Of a DNA stretch of 64,000 bases, positions 15,758 through 24,056 are shown piece after piece (the stretch's first letter is position 1; the number at the start of each line of letters is the position of its first letter). Source of the stretch: Hydrogenophaga borbori (GTDB lineage Bacteria > Pseudomonadota > Gammaproteobacteria > Burkholderiales > Burkholderiaceae_C); the NCBI RefSeq assembly GCF_003417535.1, contig NZ_QVLS01000006.1, positions 286,776 to 350,775 of the forward strand, written 5' to 3'. The notes under the pieces were generated by a model. It ran no database searches. It was not told the DNA's origin and was given only the letters and a program-made list of their open reading frames with translations. The translations under genes were made by a program, and so were the position numbers.

Positions 15758-16774
15758 ATGACCACCCGGATCGCCGCCCCCCTCGCCGCCGTCTGCGCGG
15801 CGCTGCTCGCGCTGCTGCCCACCGCGGCCAGCGCGCAGGCGAAGGAGAAGTTCACCTTCGCCCTCAACTGGTTCGCCGTGGGCGACCACGCCGCCTACTG
15901 GGTGGCGCTCGACAAGGGCTACTACGCCCAGCGCGGCCTGGACGTGACGCTGGAAAACTCCAAGGGCTCGGGCGACTCCATCGCCAAGGTCGACACCGGC
16001 CGTGCCGACGCCGGCCTGGCCGACGCGGTGCCAGTGATCTCGGCCAACTCGCGCGGCGCGCGCGTGAAGATGGTCGGCATGGTGTTCGACAAGACGCCCA
16101 TGACCTTCTTCAGCCACGCCGACAAGCCGCTGCTCAAGCCCAAGGACCTGGAAGGCAAGACCGTGGCCGCGCCCGCCGGCGACAGCCAGCGCCTGGCCTT
16201 TCCCGCCTTCGCGCGCCTGAACCAGATCGACCCGGCCAAGGTGACCTGGGTGAACATCGAGCCCACCGCCAAGGTGGCCTCGATCGCCGAGAAGCGGGTC
16301 GACGGCGTGGCCGACTACACCACCGGCCAGCCCTTCTACGACAAGGCCATGGGCCCGGGCAAGGCCGTGCGCCTGCAATGGGCCGACTACGGCTTCGACC
16401 TCTACGCCATGTCCATCATCGCCGGCGAGAAGACCATGGCCGAGAAGCCGCAGCAGCTCAAGGCCTTTCTCGAAGCCTCCTACATGGGCTGGCGCGACGT
16501 GATGGCCAACCCCAAGGAGGCCCTGGCCATCTTCAAGAAGCGCGTGCCCGAGATCGACGTGGCCATCATCGAGGCCAACATGCAGATGGGCTTTGACCTG
16601 ATGCGCACCAAGAACTACGCCGACAACGGCATCGGCTGGATCGACGAGAAGAAGATGTGCGCGTCCACCGACATCGTGAACACCTACATGGGCCTGCCGA
16701 AGAAGGTGGACTGCAAGGACGTGTTCAACCCCGCCTTCTTCACCAAGGTGGCCATGCCCCTGGCGGTCAAGTGA
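15758..16774 (+). CDS. ABC transporter substrate-binding protein, NMT1/THI5 family
   Basis: A 338-residue periplasmic binding protein. A Sec signal peptide covers about residues 1-27 (hydrophobic AAPLAAVCAALLALLPTAASA, probable cleavage after SAQA). The mature part opens KFTFALNWFAVGDHAAYWVALDKGYY, the hallmark of NMT1/THI5-like proteins, whose relatives bind pyrimidines, taurine, nitrate or formylaminopyrimidine. AAAGGA precedes the ATG. It overlaps the ATPase gene by 4 bp. No thiamine riboswitch precedes the operon, so pyrimidine salvage for thiamine is not specially indicated. Confidence 0.92.
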   Translation: MTTRIAAPLAAVCAALLALLPTAASAQAKEKFTFALNWFAVGDHAAYWVALDKGYYAQRGLDVTLENSKGSGDSIAKVDTGRADAGLADAVPVISANSRGARVKMVGMVFDKTPMTFFSHADKPLLKPKDLEGKTVAAPAGDSQRLAFPAFARLNQIDPAKVTWVNIEPTAKVASIAEKRVDGVADYTTGQPFYDKAMGPGKAVRLQWADYGFDLYAMSIIAGEKTMAEKPQQLKAFLEASYMGWRDVMANPKEALAIFKKRVPEIDVAIIEANMQMGFDLMRTKNYADNGIGWIDEKKMCASTDIVNTYMGLPKKVDCKDVFNPAFFTKVAMPLAVK

Positions 16775-17595
16775 GCGCAGTGAACGCACGGGTCCTCATC
16801 GAAGTCGACCAAGCGGGCATGGTCTACCAGGCCGACAGCGGCCCGGTGGAAGCCCTGCGCGACATCTCCCTGCGCATCCACGAGGGCGAGTTCGTCGCCC
16901 TCGTGGGCCCCAGCGGCTGCGGCAAGTCCACGCTGATGCGCGCCATCGCCGGCCTGCGCCCGGTGACCAGCGGGCGCATCGTGGTGGACGGCGTGCCGGT
17001 GGACAAGCCCATCCCGCAGGTGGGCATGGTGTTCCAGGCCGCGCTGCTGCTGAAGTGGCGCACGGTGCTGGACAACGTGCTGCTGCCGGTGGAGCTGTCC
17101 GGCGGCAACCCGGCGCAGTACCGCGAACGCGCCCACGCGCTGCTCAGGATGGTCGGCCTGGGCGACTTCGCCGACAAGCGCCCGGGCGAACTCTCCGGCG
17201 GCATGCAGCAGCGCGCCTCGCTGTGCCGCGCCCTCATCATGGACCCGCCCATCCTGCTGATGGACGAGCCGTTCGGCGCCCTGGACGCCATGACGCGCGA
17301 CGAGATGAACATCGAGCTGCTGCGCATCTGGGGCGAAAGCGCCGGCGGCGGCGCGCGCAAGACCATCGTCTTCGTCACGCACTCCATCCCCGAGGCGGTG
17401 TTCCTCGCCGACCGCGTGGTCGTGATGTCGCCACGCCCCGGTCGCGTGGCCAACATCCGCGCGGTGGAGATCTCGCGCCCGCGCACCGCCGAAACGCGGG
17501 CCGACCCGGCGCTGGGCCGCCTGTCCTTCGAGCTCTACACCGAACTCTCGGGCGCCACCGGCCGGCGCGAGACCCGGGCCGGCCCGCAGTGGTGA
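16771..17595 (+). CDS. ABC transporter ATP-binding protein (nitrate/sulfonate type)
   Basis: A 274-residue ATPase with Walker A GPSGCGKST (about residues 47-55), Q-loop MVFQAALLLKWRT, signature LSGGMQQR, Walker B ILLMDEPFGALD and switch His in VTHSIPEA. It energises import through the permease at 14920. GTG 16771 overlaps the stop of the binding-protein gene; a second GTG at 16780 is possible. Confidence 0.93.
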   Translation: MSAVNARVLIEVDQAGMVYQADSGPVEALRDISLRIHEGEFVALVGPSGCGKSTLMRAIAGLRPVTSGRIVVDGVPVDKPIPQVGMVFQAALLLKWRTVLDNVLLPVELSGGNPAQYRERAHALLRMVGLGDFADKRPGELSGGMQQRASLCRALIMDPPILLMDEPFGALDAMTRDEMNIELLRIWGESAGGGARKTIVFVTHSIPEAVFLADRVVVMSPRPGRVANIRAVEISRPRTAETRADPALGRLSFELYTELSGATGRRETRAGPQW

Positions 17596-17624
17596 GCCGC
17601 GCGCGGCGCTGAAGGACCGGCCCC

Positions 17625-18452
17625 GTGCGCCTTGCCCTGTGCAACGAGGTCCTCGCGCCCTGGCCCTTCGCGCGCCAGTGCGAATGGGCCGCGGCCCTGG
17701 GCTACCAGGGGTTGGAGCTGGCACCGTTCACCCTGGGCGAGGCCGCGTGGCGCCTGCCCGCCAGCGAACGCACCGCCCTGCGCCGCGCCGCCAGCGACGC
17801 GGGCATCCGGGTCTCGGGCCTGCACTGGCTGCTGCGCCAGCCCGAGGGCCTGTCCATCACCTCGCCCGACCCCGCCGTGCGCGCGCGCACGCTGCAGGTG
17901 CTGCGCGGCCTGGTCGATCTCTGCGCCGAACTCGGCGGCGAGGTGCTGGTGCACGGCTCGCCCGCGCAGCGGCGCCTGACGCCGGGCGACGAAGCCGGCG
18001 CGCGCGCACGGGCCACCGAGGTCTTTGCCACGGTGGCCGAACACGCCCAGGCGGCGGGCGTCACCTACTGCATCGAGGCCCTGGCGCCGCCTGAGGCCGA
18101 CTTCATCCACACCCTGGCCGACGCCGCCGCCCTCGTGCGCGCCCTCGACCGGCCCGCGCTGCGCACCATGCTCGACTGCTGCGCCGCCGCGCGCGCCGAG
18201 GCCGAGCCGGTGCACGGGCTGCTGGCGCGCTGGCTGCCCAGCGGCCTGCTGGCCCACGTGCAGGTGAACGACCCGAACGGGCGCGGCCCCGGCCAGGGCG
18301 CGCTGCGTTTCGCCGACATCCTTCGCGCGCTGCGCCGGCACGGCTACGCCGGATGGGTGGCCGTGGAGCCCTTCGACCACCACCCCGATGGCCCGGCCGC
18401 CGCCGCGCGCGCCATTGGCTACCTGCGCGGCCTGCTGGAGGCCCTGGACTGA
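17625..18452 (+). CDS. Sugar phosphate isomerase/epimerase family TIM-barrel protein
   Basis: A 275-residue AP-endonuclease-2-like TIM barrel of the hydroxypyruvate isomerase/tagatose epimerase group. Expected metal-binding positions are visible: E in CIEALAPP, D in TMLDCCAA, H in LAHVQVND, and E in WVAVEPFDH. It starts at GTG 17625 with GAAGGA upstream. Its TGA is followed directly by the ATG of the next gene (TGAATG), suggesting tight coupling. Together with the enolase-superfamily and DHDPS-like proteins it suggests a sugar or sugar-acid route; the exact substrate is unknown. Confidence 0.85.
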   Translation: MRLALCNEVLAPWPFARQCEWAAALGYQGLELAPFTLGEAAWRLPASERTALRRAASDAGIRVSGLHWLLRQPEGLSITSPDPAVRARTLQVLRGLVDLCAELGGEVLVHGSPAQRRLTPGDEAGARARATEVFATVAEHAQAAGVTYCIEALAPPEADFIHTLADAAALVRALDRPALRTMLDCCAAARAEAEPVHGLLARWLPSGLLAHVQVNDPNGRGPGQGALRFADILRALRRHGYAGWVAVEPFDHHPDGPAAAARAIGYLRGLLEALD

Positions 18453-19916
18453 ATGGAACACACGCCCGCCCCCCGCCTGACGGTGCTGTCCGTCGAGCGC
18501 TTCGAGTCGCCCTACCGGCTGCGCCTGCCGTTTCGCTTCGGCGTCATCACCGTGACCGAGGGCCGGCAGGCCATCGTGCGTGTGCGCGTGCGCCACGAAG
18601 ACGGGCGCGAGGGCACGGGCTACGCCGCCGAGGCCCTGGGCGCCAAGTGGTTCGACAAGAACCCCGCGCTGAGCGACGCGCAGAACCTGGACCAGCTGCG
18701 CAAGGCCCTGGAGCTGTGCGAAGACGCCTACCTCGCGGCGCCCGCGCTCAGCGCCTTCGATCTGTACGCCGAGCACTACCGTCCGCTGCTGGACGCCGGT
18801 GCCGCCGTCGGCCTGAACCCGCTGGTCACCAGCTATGGCCCGGCCCTGCTGGACCGCGCCGTGCTCGACGCGCTCTGTCGCATCGAGGGCCTGAGCTTCT
18901 GGCAGGCCATGCGGCACAACCGACCCGGCCTGCGCGCGCACGCCATCGCGCCCGACCTCAAGGGCTTCGAGCCCACGCCCTTCCTGCGCGGCCTGGAACC
19001 GCTGAACACGCTGGCGGTGCGCCACACCGTGGGCCTGCTCGACCCCATCGTGGCGGCCGACCAGGCGAGCGGCGCGCGTGTCGACGACGGCCTGCCCGAA
19101 ACCCTGGAAGAGGTGGTGGCCACCTACGGCAACCGCTACTTCAAGCTCAAGGTCTCGGGCCAGGCCGAGGCCGACCTGGAGCGCCTGCGCCGCATCGCCT
19201 CGGTGCTCGATCGCCTGGATGGGCCCTATTTCGCCACCCTCGACGGCAACGAACAGTACGGCGACGCCGAGGCCATCGCCGATCTGTGGCGGCGCATGGC
19301 GGCCGAGCCCGCGCTGCGCCGCCTGTGCGAGGCCACGCTGCTGATCGAGCAGCCCATCCGGCGCCAGGTGGCGCTGGCCCAGCCGGTGGCGGCGCTGGCG
19401 CGCCACAAGCCGGTCATCATCGACGAGTCCGATGGCGATCTCGACGCCTTTGTGCGTGCGCGCGCCCTGGGCTACACCGGCGTCTCGTCCAAGGCCTGCA
19501 AGGGTTTCTACAAGTCGGTGCTGAACCTGGCGCGCTGCCGGGCGTGGAACCGGGCCGAGGGCCGGCCGGTGTACTTCATGTCGGCCGAGGACCTGACCAC
19601 ACAGCCCGGCCTTGCCGTCCAGCAGGACCTGGCGCTGGTGGCCCTGCTGGGCATCCCGCACGTGGAGCGCAACGCGCACCACTTCATCGACGGCTTCAAC
19701 GGCCGCCCGCTGGCCGAGGCCCAGGCCTATGGTGCCGCCCACCCGGACCTGTACCACGAGCAGAACGGCCGCGTGCGCCTGCGCATTCGGCGCGGGCAAC
19801 TGGCCCTGGGCTCGCTGGCGGCCGCGGGCTTCGGCTCCGCCGTCGATCCCGTGCTGGACGGCACCGCGCCCATGGCGCGCGCCGACTGGCCCCCCGCCGC
19901 GCCGGCGCACGCATGA
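18453..19916 (+). CDS. Enolase-superfamily (mandelate racemase/muconate lactonizing-like) enzyme
   Basis: A 487-residue protein, longer than the usual 350-400 of this superfamily. The barrel shows the KxK motif (FKLKVSG), the metal-ligand strand ATLDGNEQY, EQPI for the second ligand, and DESDGDLDAF for the third, the order expected of dehydratases and racemases that abstract a proton alpha to a carboxylate. The C-terminal HVERNAHHFIDG region may hold a general base. It begins immediately after the isomerase gene stop. The extra length comes mainly from an expanded N-terminal capping part. A sugar-acid dehydratase is the most economical reading of the neighbourhood. Confidence 0.8.
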   Translation: MEHTPAPRLTVLSVERFESPYRLRLPFRFGVITVTEGRQAIVRVRVRHEDGREGTGYAAEALGAKWFDKNPALSDAQNLDQLRKALELCEDAYLAAPALSAFDLYAEHYRPLLDAGAAVGLNPLVTSYGPALLDRAVLDALCRIEGLSFWQAMRHNRPGLRAHAIAPDLKGFEPTPFLRGLEPLNTLAVRHTVGLLDPIVAADQASGARVDDGLPETLEEVVATYGNRYFKLKVSGQAEADLERLRRIASVLDRLDGPYFATLDGNEQYGDAEAIADLWRRMAAEPALRRLCEATLLIEQPIRRQVALAQPVAALARHKPVIIDESDGDLDAFVRARALGYTGVSSKACKGFYKSVLNLARCRAWNRAEGRPVYFMSAEDLTTQPGLAVQQDLALVALLGIPHVERNAHHFIDGFNGRPLAEAQAYGAAHPDLYHEQNGRVRLRIRRGQLALGSLAAAGFGSAVDPVLDGTAPMARADWPPAAPAHA

Positions 19917-19970
19917 GCCCCGCCGGACCGTTCCCCAGGGGCTCGGCCCCGCAGTGCGCCGCATGGAGGT
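19915..19970 (+). repeat. Hairpin plus Shine-Dalgarno leader repeat, copy 2
   Basis: GAGCCCC (19915-19921) and GGGGCTC (19938-19944) form a perfect 7-bp stem, followed by CCGCAGTGC and GGAGGT (19965-19970) before the GTG at 19978. It matches copy 1 at 13772-13825 nearly base for base outside the loop. The hairpin begins at the stop codon of the preceding gene. Confidence 0.75.
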
Positions 19971-19977
19971 GTGCCCA

Positions 19978-21417
19978 GTGAGCATCGACCGCTACGAAGA
20001 ACACGACGGCCTGGGCCTGGCCGCGCTGGTGCGCCGGGGCGAGGTGGCGCCCCAGGAGCTGCTGGACGCCGCGCTCGCGCGCATTCAGCGCCACAACCCG
20101 CGGCTCAACGCCGTGGTCACGCCGCTGTACGACGCGGCGCGCGCCGAGGTCGCGCGCGGCCTGCCGCCCGGTCCCTTCCAGGGCGTGCCCTTCCTGGTGA
20201 AGGAGCTGGTGGCCTCGGTGGCCGGGGCCGCCACCACCGCGTCCTCGCGCCTGTTCGCGCGGCAGATGCCGGCGGCCGACAGCGAGATCGTGGCCCGCAT
20301 GCGCCGCGCGGGGCTGGTGATCGTGGGCAAGACCAACTCGCCGGAGTTCGGCCTGTCGCCGGCCACCGAATCGCTGCTCTACGGCGTCACCCGCAACCCC
20401 TGGGACACCGCGCTCACGCCCGGCGGCTCCAGCGGCGGCGCGGCGGCGGCCGTGGCCTCGGGCATGGTGCCGGCCGCCCACGCCACCGACGGCGGCGGCT
20501 CCATCCGCATCCCGGCCTCGTGCTGCGGCCTGTTCGGCCTCAAGCCCACGCGCGCGCGCATCAGCGCCGGGCCCGAAGGCGGCGAGGGCCTGAGCGGCCT
20601 GGCCCACCAGCACGTGGTGAGCCGCAGCGTGCGCGACAGCGCGGCCCTGCTCGACGCCCTGGCCGGGCCGATGCCGGGCGACCCCTACCAGGCGCCGCCG
20701 CCCGAGCGGCCCTACCTCGACGAAGTGGGCCGCGCGCCCGGGCGCCTGCGCATCGCCTTCGCCCGGACCGCGCCCACCGGCGTGCCCGTGGACCCGGCCT
20801 GCGTGGCGGCGGTGGAAGACGCCGCGCGCCTGTGCGAGCAGCTGGGCCACCACGTGGAAGAGGCCTCGCCCGACTTCGACGCCCCCGCGCTGGAGCGCGG
20901 CTTCGAAATGGTGTTCGCCACCAACACCATGGCCAACATCGCGCGCGCCACCGGCGGTGCATTGCCCGACCGCGAACTGGTGGAGCCGCTGACCTACGCG
21001 CTGGCCGAGGCCGGGCGCGGCGTGAGCGCGAGCGAGTACATCCTCAACCTGCACGCGCTGCACCGCCAGGCGCGGCGCATCGCCGGTTTCTTCGAGCGCC
21101 ACGACATCTGGCTCACGCCCACGCTGGCGCAGACGCCGCGCCCCCTGGGCTGGTTCGACATCCGCTCCAGCGACGTGCGCGCCTGGATGGACCGGCTGGG
21201 CGCCTACCTGCCCTTCACCTACCCCCTCAACGTCACCGGCCAGCCGGCCGCCTCGGTGCCGCTGCACTGGACGCCCCAGGGGCTGCCGATCGGCTGCCAG
21301 TTCGCGGCGCGCTACGGGGAAGAGGGCCTGCTGCTGCGCCTGTGCGCGCAGCTCGAAGCGGCCCGTCCCTGGTTCCACCGGCGCCCACCGGTGAGCGGGC
21401 TGGCGCATGGACACTGA
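19978..21417 (+). CDS. Amidase signature-family hydrolase
   Basis: A 479-residue amidase with the Ser-cisSer-Lys triad region: catalytic Lys in PFLVKELVA (about residue 75), the Gly/Ser-rich signature [16 protein letters not shown] (cis-Ser), and the nucleophile Ser in [11 protein letters not shown]. It hydrolyses a carboxamide to acid and ammonia in the cytoplasm; glutamyl-tRNA amidotransferase subunit A is unlikely because no gatB/gatC neighbours are present. GTG 19978 is set by GGAGGT in the leader repeat. The 3' end overlaps the FAD oxidoreductase gene by 11 bp. Confidence 0.9.
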   Translation: MSIDRYEEHDGLGLAALVRRGEVAPQELLDAALARIQRHNPRLNAVVTPLYDAARAEVARGLPPGPFQGVPFLVKELVASVAGAATTASSRLFARQMPAADSEIVARMRRAGLVIVGKTNSPEFGLSPATESLLYGVTRNPWDTALTPGGSSGGAAAAVASGMVPAAHATDGGGSIRIPASCCGLFGLKPTRARISAGPEGGEGLSGLAHQHVVSRSVRDSAALLDALAGPMPGDPYQAPPPERPYLDEVGRAPGRLRIAFARTAPTGVPVDPACVAAVEDAARLCEQLGHHVEEASPDFDAPALERGFEMVFATNTMANIARATGGALPDRELVEPLTYALAEAGRGVSASEYILNLHALHRQARRIAGFFERHDIWLTPTLAQTPRPLGWFDIRSSDVRAWMDRLGAYLPFTYPLNVTGQPAASVPLHWTPQGLPIGCQFAARYGEEGLLLRLCAQLEAARPWFHRRPPVSGLAHGH

Positions 21418-23086
21418 CGAGGTCGACCTGCTGGTCATCGGCGGCGGCGTGGCGGGGCTGACGGCCGCGCTGGTGGCGGCCATCGAAGGCCTGAGCGTGA
21501 TGGTGTGCGAGAAGACCGGCCAGCTGGGTGGCACGGCGGCCAGTTCGGCCGGCACGGTGTGGGTGCCGGGCAGCAGCCAAAGCCAGCGCGCCGGCCTGGC
21601 CGACCCGCTGGAGGGCGCGCGCCGCTACCTGGCGGCCGAGATCGACACCGACAGCGGGGCCGAGCTGCGCGAGGCCTTCCTCGCCACCGGCCCGCGCGTG
21701 CTGGACTACCTGGAGCGGCATTCCGACGTGGTGTTCGCGCCCGCCGCGCGCCACCCCGACTACCACGACCGGCATGCCGGCGCGGCCATCGGCGGGCGGG
21801 CCCTGGTGGCGCGCCCCTTCGACGGGCGCCTGCTGGGCGCCGACTTCGCGCGGTTGCGCCCGCCCATGCGCCACATGATGGTGCTGGGCGGCCTGTCGGT
21901 CAGCAAGGACGACGTCGCGCCGCTGCTGCGCCCGTTCGCCTCCTGGCGCGCGCTGCGCCATGTGCTGGCCCTGCTGGCCCGGCACGCGCGCGACCGCCTG
22001 AGCCACCCGCGCGGCACGCGGCTGGTGATGGGCAACGCGCTCATCGCGCGCCTGCTGCACAGCCTGCGCCAGCGCGGCGTCGACCCGCTCACCGGCGTGG
22101 ACGTGCGCGCGCTGCACCAGGAAGGCGGCGCCGTCACCGGCGCCACGCTGACGCACGGCGGCCGCGAGCGCCGCGTGCGCGCGCGCCTTGGCGTGGTGCT
22201 GGCCTGCGGCGGCTTCGGGCACGCGCCCGACTGGCGCCAGCGCCTGCTGCCCCAGCCCGCGCACACGCATTCGCTGATGGCCGAGGGCAACACCGGCGAC
22301 GGCTTGCGGCTGGCTCAGGCCGTGGGCGCCGCGGTCGACGAGGCCGGGCACCGCGCACCGGCCTTCTGGGCGCCGGTGTCGGTGCGGCAGGGCGCGGACG
22401 GCGCGCCGCAGCGCTTCCCGCACTTCGCGCTGGACCGCGCCAAGCCGGGCCTGATCGCCGTCGACGCGCGCGGCCGGCGCTTCGTCAACGAGGGCGACTC
22501 GTACCACGACTTCGTGCTGGCCATGCAAGGCGCGTCGGCCGTGCCCGCGCACCTGATCTGCGACGCCCGCTTCCTGCGCCGCTACGGCCTGGGCCTGGTG
22601 CGCCCCGGTGCCTGGCGCCTGGGGCCGTTCGTGCGCGACGGCTACCTGCGCCGCGCGCCGACCCTGGCCGCGCTGGCGGCGCAGCTGGGCGTGGACGCCG
22701 AGGGCCTGCAGGCCACGGTGGCGCGCCACAACCGCTTCGCGGCCACGGGGGTCGACGGGGATTTCGGCAAAGGCACGAGCGAGCTCAACCGCTTCAACGG
22801 GGACCCGGACCACGGCCCCAACCCCTGCCTGGGCCCGATCGCCACCGCGCCGTTCTACGCGGTGAGCGTGTGGCCGGGCGACGCCGGCATGAGCGTGGGC
22901 CTGAGCACCGACGCCGACGCCCGGGTGCTGCGGCCCGATGGCCAGGCGATCAATGGCCTGTACGCCTGCGGCGCCGACATGGGCTCCATCATGCGCGGGC
23001 GCTACCCCGGGCCGGGCGTCACCCTGGGCCCGGCGCTGGTGTTCGCCTGGCGCGCCGTGAGGCACGCGGCGGCGGCGCCGGCCTGA
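21407..23086 (+). CDS. FAD-dependent oxidoreductase, ketosteroid-dehydrogenase/fumarate-reductase type
   Basis: A 559-residue flavoprotein. The N-terminal FAD-binding motif is LLVIGGGVAGLTAALVAA (about residues 9-26). The dehydrogenase/fumarate-reductase insert includes GRRFVNEGDSYHDF, and the C-terminal FAD block reads GRYPGPGVTLGPALVF. It resembles 3-ketosteroid-delta1-dehydrogenase-like enzymes, which desaturate next to a carbonyl, but the steroid substrate should not be assumed. It is the last gene of the operon and is paralogous to the protein at 31374-33128. Confidence 0.87.
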   Translation: MDTDEVDLLVIGGGVAGLTAALVAAIEGLSVMVCEKTGQLGGTAASSAGTVWVPGSSQSQRAGLADPLEGARRYLAAEIDTDSGAELREAFLATGPRVLDYLERHSDVVFAPAARHPDYHDRHAGAAIGGRALVARPFDGRLLGADFARLRPPMRHMMVLGGLSVSKDDVAPLLRPFASWRALRHVLALLARHARDRLSHPRGTRLVMGNALIARLLHSLRQRGVDPLTGVDVRALHQEGGAVTGATLTHGGRERRVRARLGVVLACGGFGHAPDWRQRLLPQPAHTHSLMAEGNTGDGLRLAQAVGAAVDEAGHRAPAFWAPVSVRQGADGAPQRFPHFALDRAKPGLIAVDARGRRFVNEGDSYHDFVLAMQGASAVPAHLICDARFLRRYGLGLVRPGAWRLGPFVRDGYLRRAPTLAALAAQLGVDAEGLQATVARHNRFAATGVDGDFGKGTSELNRFNGDPDHGPNPCLGPIATAPFYAVSVWPGDAGMSVGLSTDADARVLRPDGQAINGLYACGADMGSIMRGRYPGPGVTLGPALVFAWRAVRHAAAAPA

Positions 23087-23094
23087 ACCGGCGC
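23075..23094. terminator. Hairpin between convergent FAD oxidoreductase and GntR genes
   Basis: GCGCCGG (23075-23081) and CCGGCGC (23088-23094) make a perfect 7-bp stem around CCTGAA, which includes the TGA stop of the oxidoreductase. It could serve transcripts from both sides. There is no T-run. Confidence 0.45.
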
Positions 23095-23106
23095 GCTGGC
23101 GCGGGC

Positions 23107-23850
23107 TCAGGCCGCGCGGGCGGCGGCCAGCGACTGGGTGTAGGCGGTGCCCGTCTTGAGCACGTGGCGGAACAGGATCTCGCCGGCGAAGCGCGCGTCG
23201 CGCAGCTCCATGGCCGACATCACCAGCTCGTGCTCCTTCACCGACTCGTCCCAGCGCCCGTCGGTGGTGATGGCGATGAAGCGCGGGCGCCGGGCGCGCG
23301 TCATCAGGTCGGCGTGCGTGCGGCTGAGCTGCGGGTTGTCCGCCATCTCGATGATGGTTTCGTGGATGCGGTGGTTGAGCTCGAAGTAGCGGTCGCGGTC
23401 GCCCGCGGCGTGGTGCCGCAGCATCTCGTCGTGCAGCGCGCGCAGCCGGGCCAGGGCCGGCGCCGAGGCCTGCAGCGTCACCGTCTCCACCGCCAGGCGC
23501 TCCAGGGCCGCGATCACCGCGAACAGGTTGACGATCTCGTCCGTCGAGGGCGTGGTCACGCGCGAGCCCCGATTGGGCAGCAACTCGACCAGGCCCTCGG
23601 CCGCCAGCACCTTCAAGGCCTCGCGGATGGGCGTGCGCGACACGCCCAGGGCCTCGCTGAGCCCCACCTCGTTGATGCGCTCGCCCGAGGCGAGCTCGCC
23701 GTGCACGATCAGGTCGCGGATGTGCCCGCAGACGTCGGCGTGCACGCCGCGCCGGCGCCGCTCCTCCGCGCCGGCCGGCTCTTCCGCGCCCGGCGCGGGG
23801 GCGGTCTCTCGCAGGGACCCAGTCAGAGGCTTGTCCACGGCCTTCCCCAT
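23107..23850 (-). CDS. GntR family regulator, FadR/FCD subfamily
   Basis: A 247-residue regulator. The winged helix-turn-helix lies at about residues 35-95 (GERINEVGLSEALGVSRTPIREALKVLAAEGLVELLPNRG), with the FCD effector domain following (about 105-235), including the LNHRIHETI metal-ligand helix. FCD proteins typically bind organic acids. It is divergent from the TRAP-amidohydrolase-hydantoinase operon, with 206 bp between start codons and several inverted repeats there, so it is the likely regulator of that operon. Confidence 0.92.
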   Translation of the reverse strand: MGKAVDKPLTGSLRETAPAPGAEEPAGAEERRRRGVHADVCGHIRDLIVHGELASGERINEVGLSEALGVSRTPIREALKVLAAEGLVELLPNRGSRVTTPSTDEIVNLFAVIAALERLAVETVTLQASAPALARLRALHDEMLRHHAAGDRDRYFELNHRIHETIIEMADNPQLSRTHADLMTRARRPRFIAITTDGRWDESVKEHELVMSAMELRDARFAGEILFRHVLKTGTAYTQSLAAARAA

Positions 23851-23863
23851 TTGAATGCAAACC

Positions 23864-24002
23864 TGGCCAGATCGGCCAAAAGTGAATTATCTTGGTGCGA
23901 GGTTAAGGCAAATCGAGCCGGATGAGCACCAATTGAGTGCGTAAATACCCTGTTGACAGGGGCATTGCCGAAAAGATAATGCACTTGCACGGTTCTTGCA
24001 TT
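23864..24002 (+). promoter_or_regulatory. TRAP operon promoter with candidate GntR operators
   Basis: TTGACA (23953-23958) and GATAAT (23975-23980) with 16 bp between them form the strongest promoter match in the window. Flanking inverted repeats are TGGCC-AGATC-GGCCA (23864-23878), nearer the GntR gene, and AATGCA...TGCATT (23978-23983 and 23997-24002, 13-bp spacer), which overlaps the -10 and start site. Either may bind the divergently encoded GntR protein. Confidence 0.7.
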
Positions 24003-24056
24003 TTCCAGGTCGTCATCCCCTGTAACCCATCCGCTGACCCCAGCGAAGGAATTGCC

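Noticed and set aside
17535..19985. Long minus-strand frame across the isomerase and enolase-superfamily genes
   Set aside because: It is a shadow frame with no ribosome-binding site or recognisable motif; the plus-strand genes are well supported.
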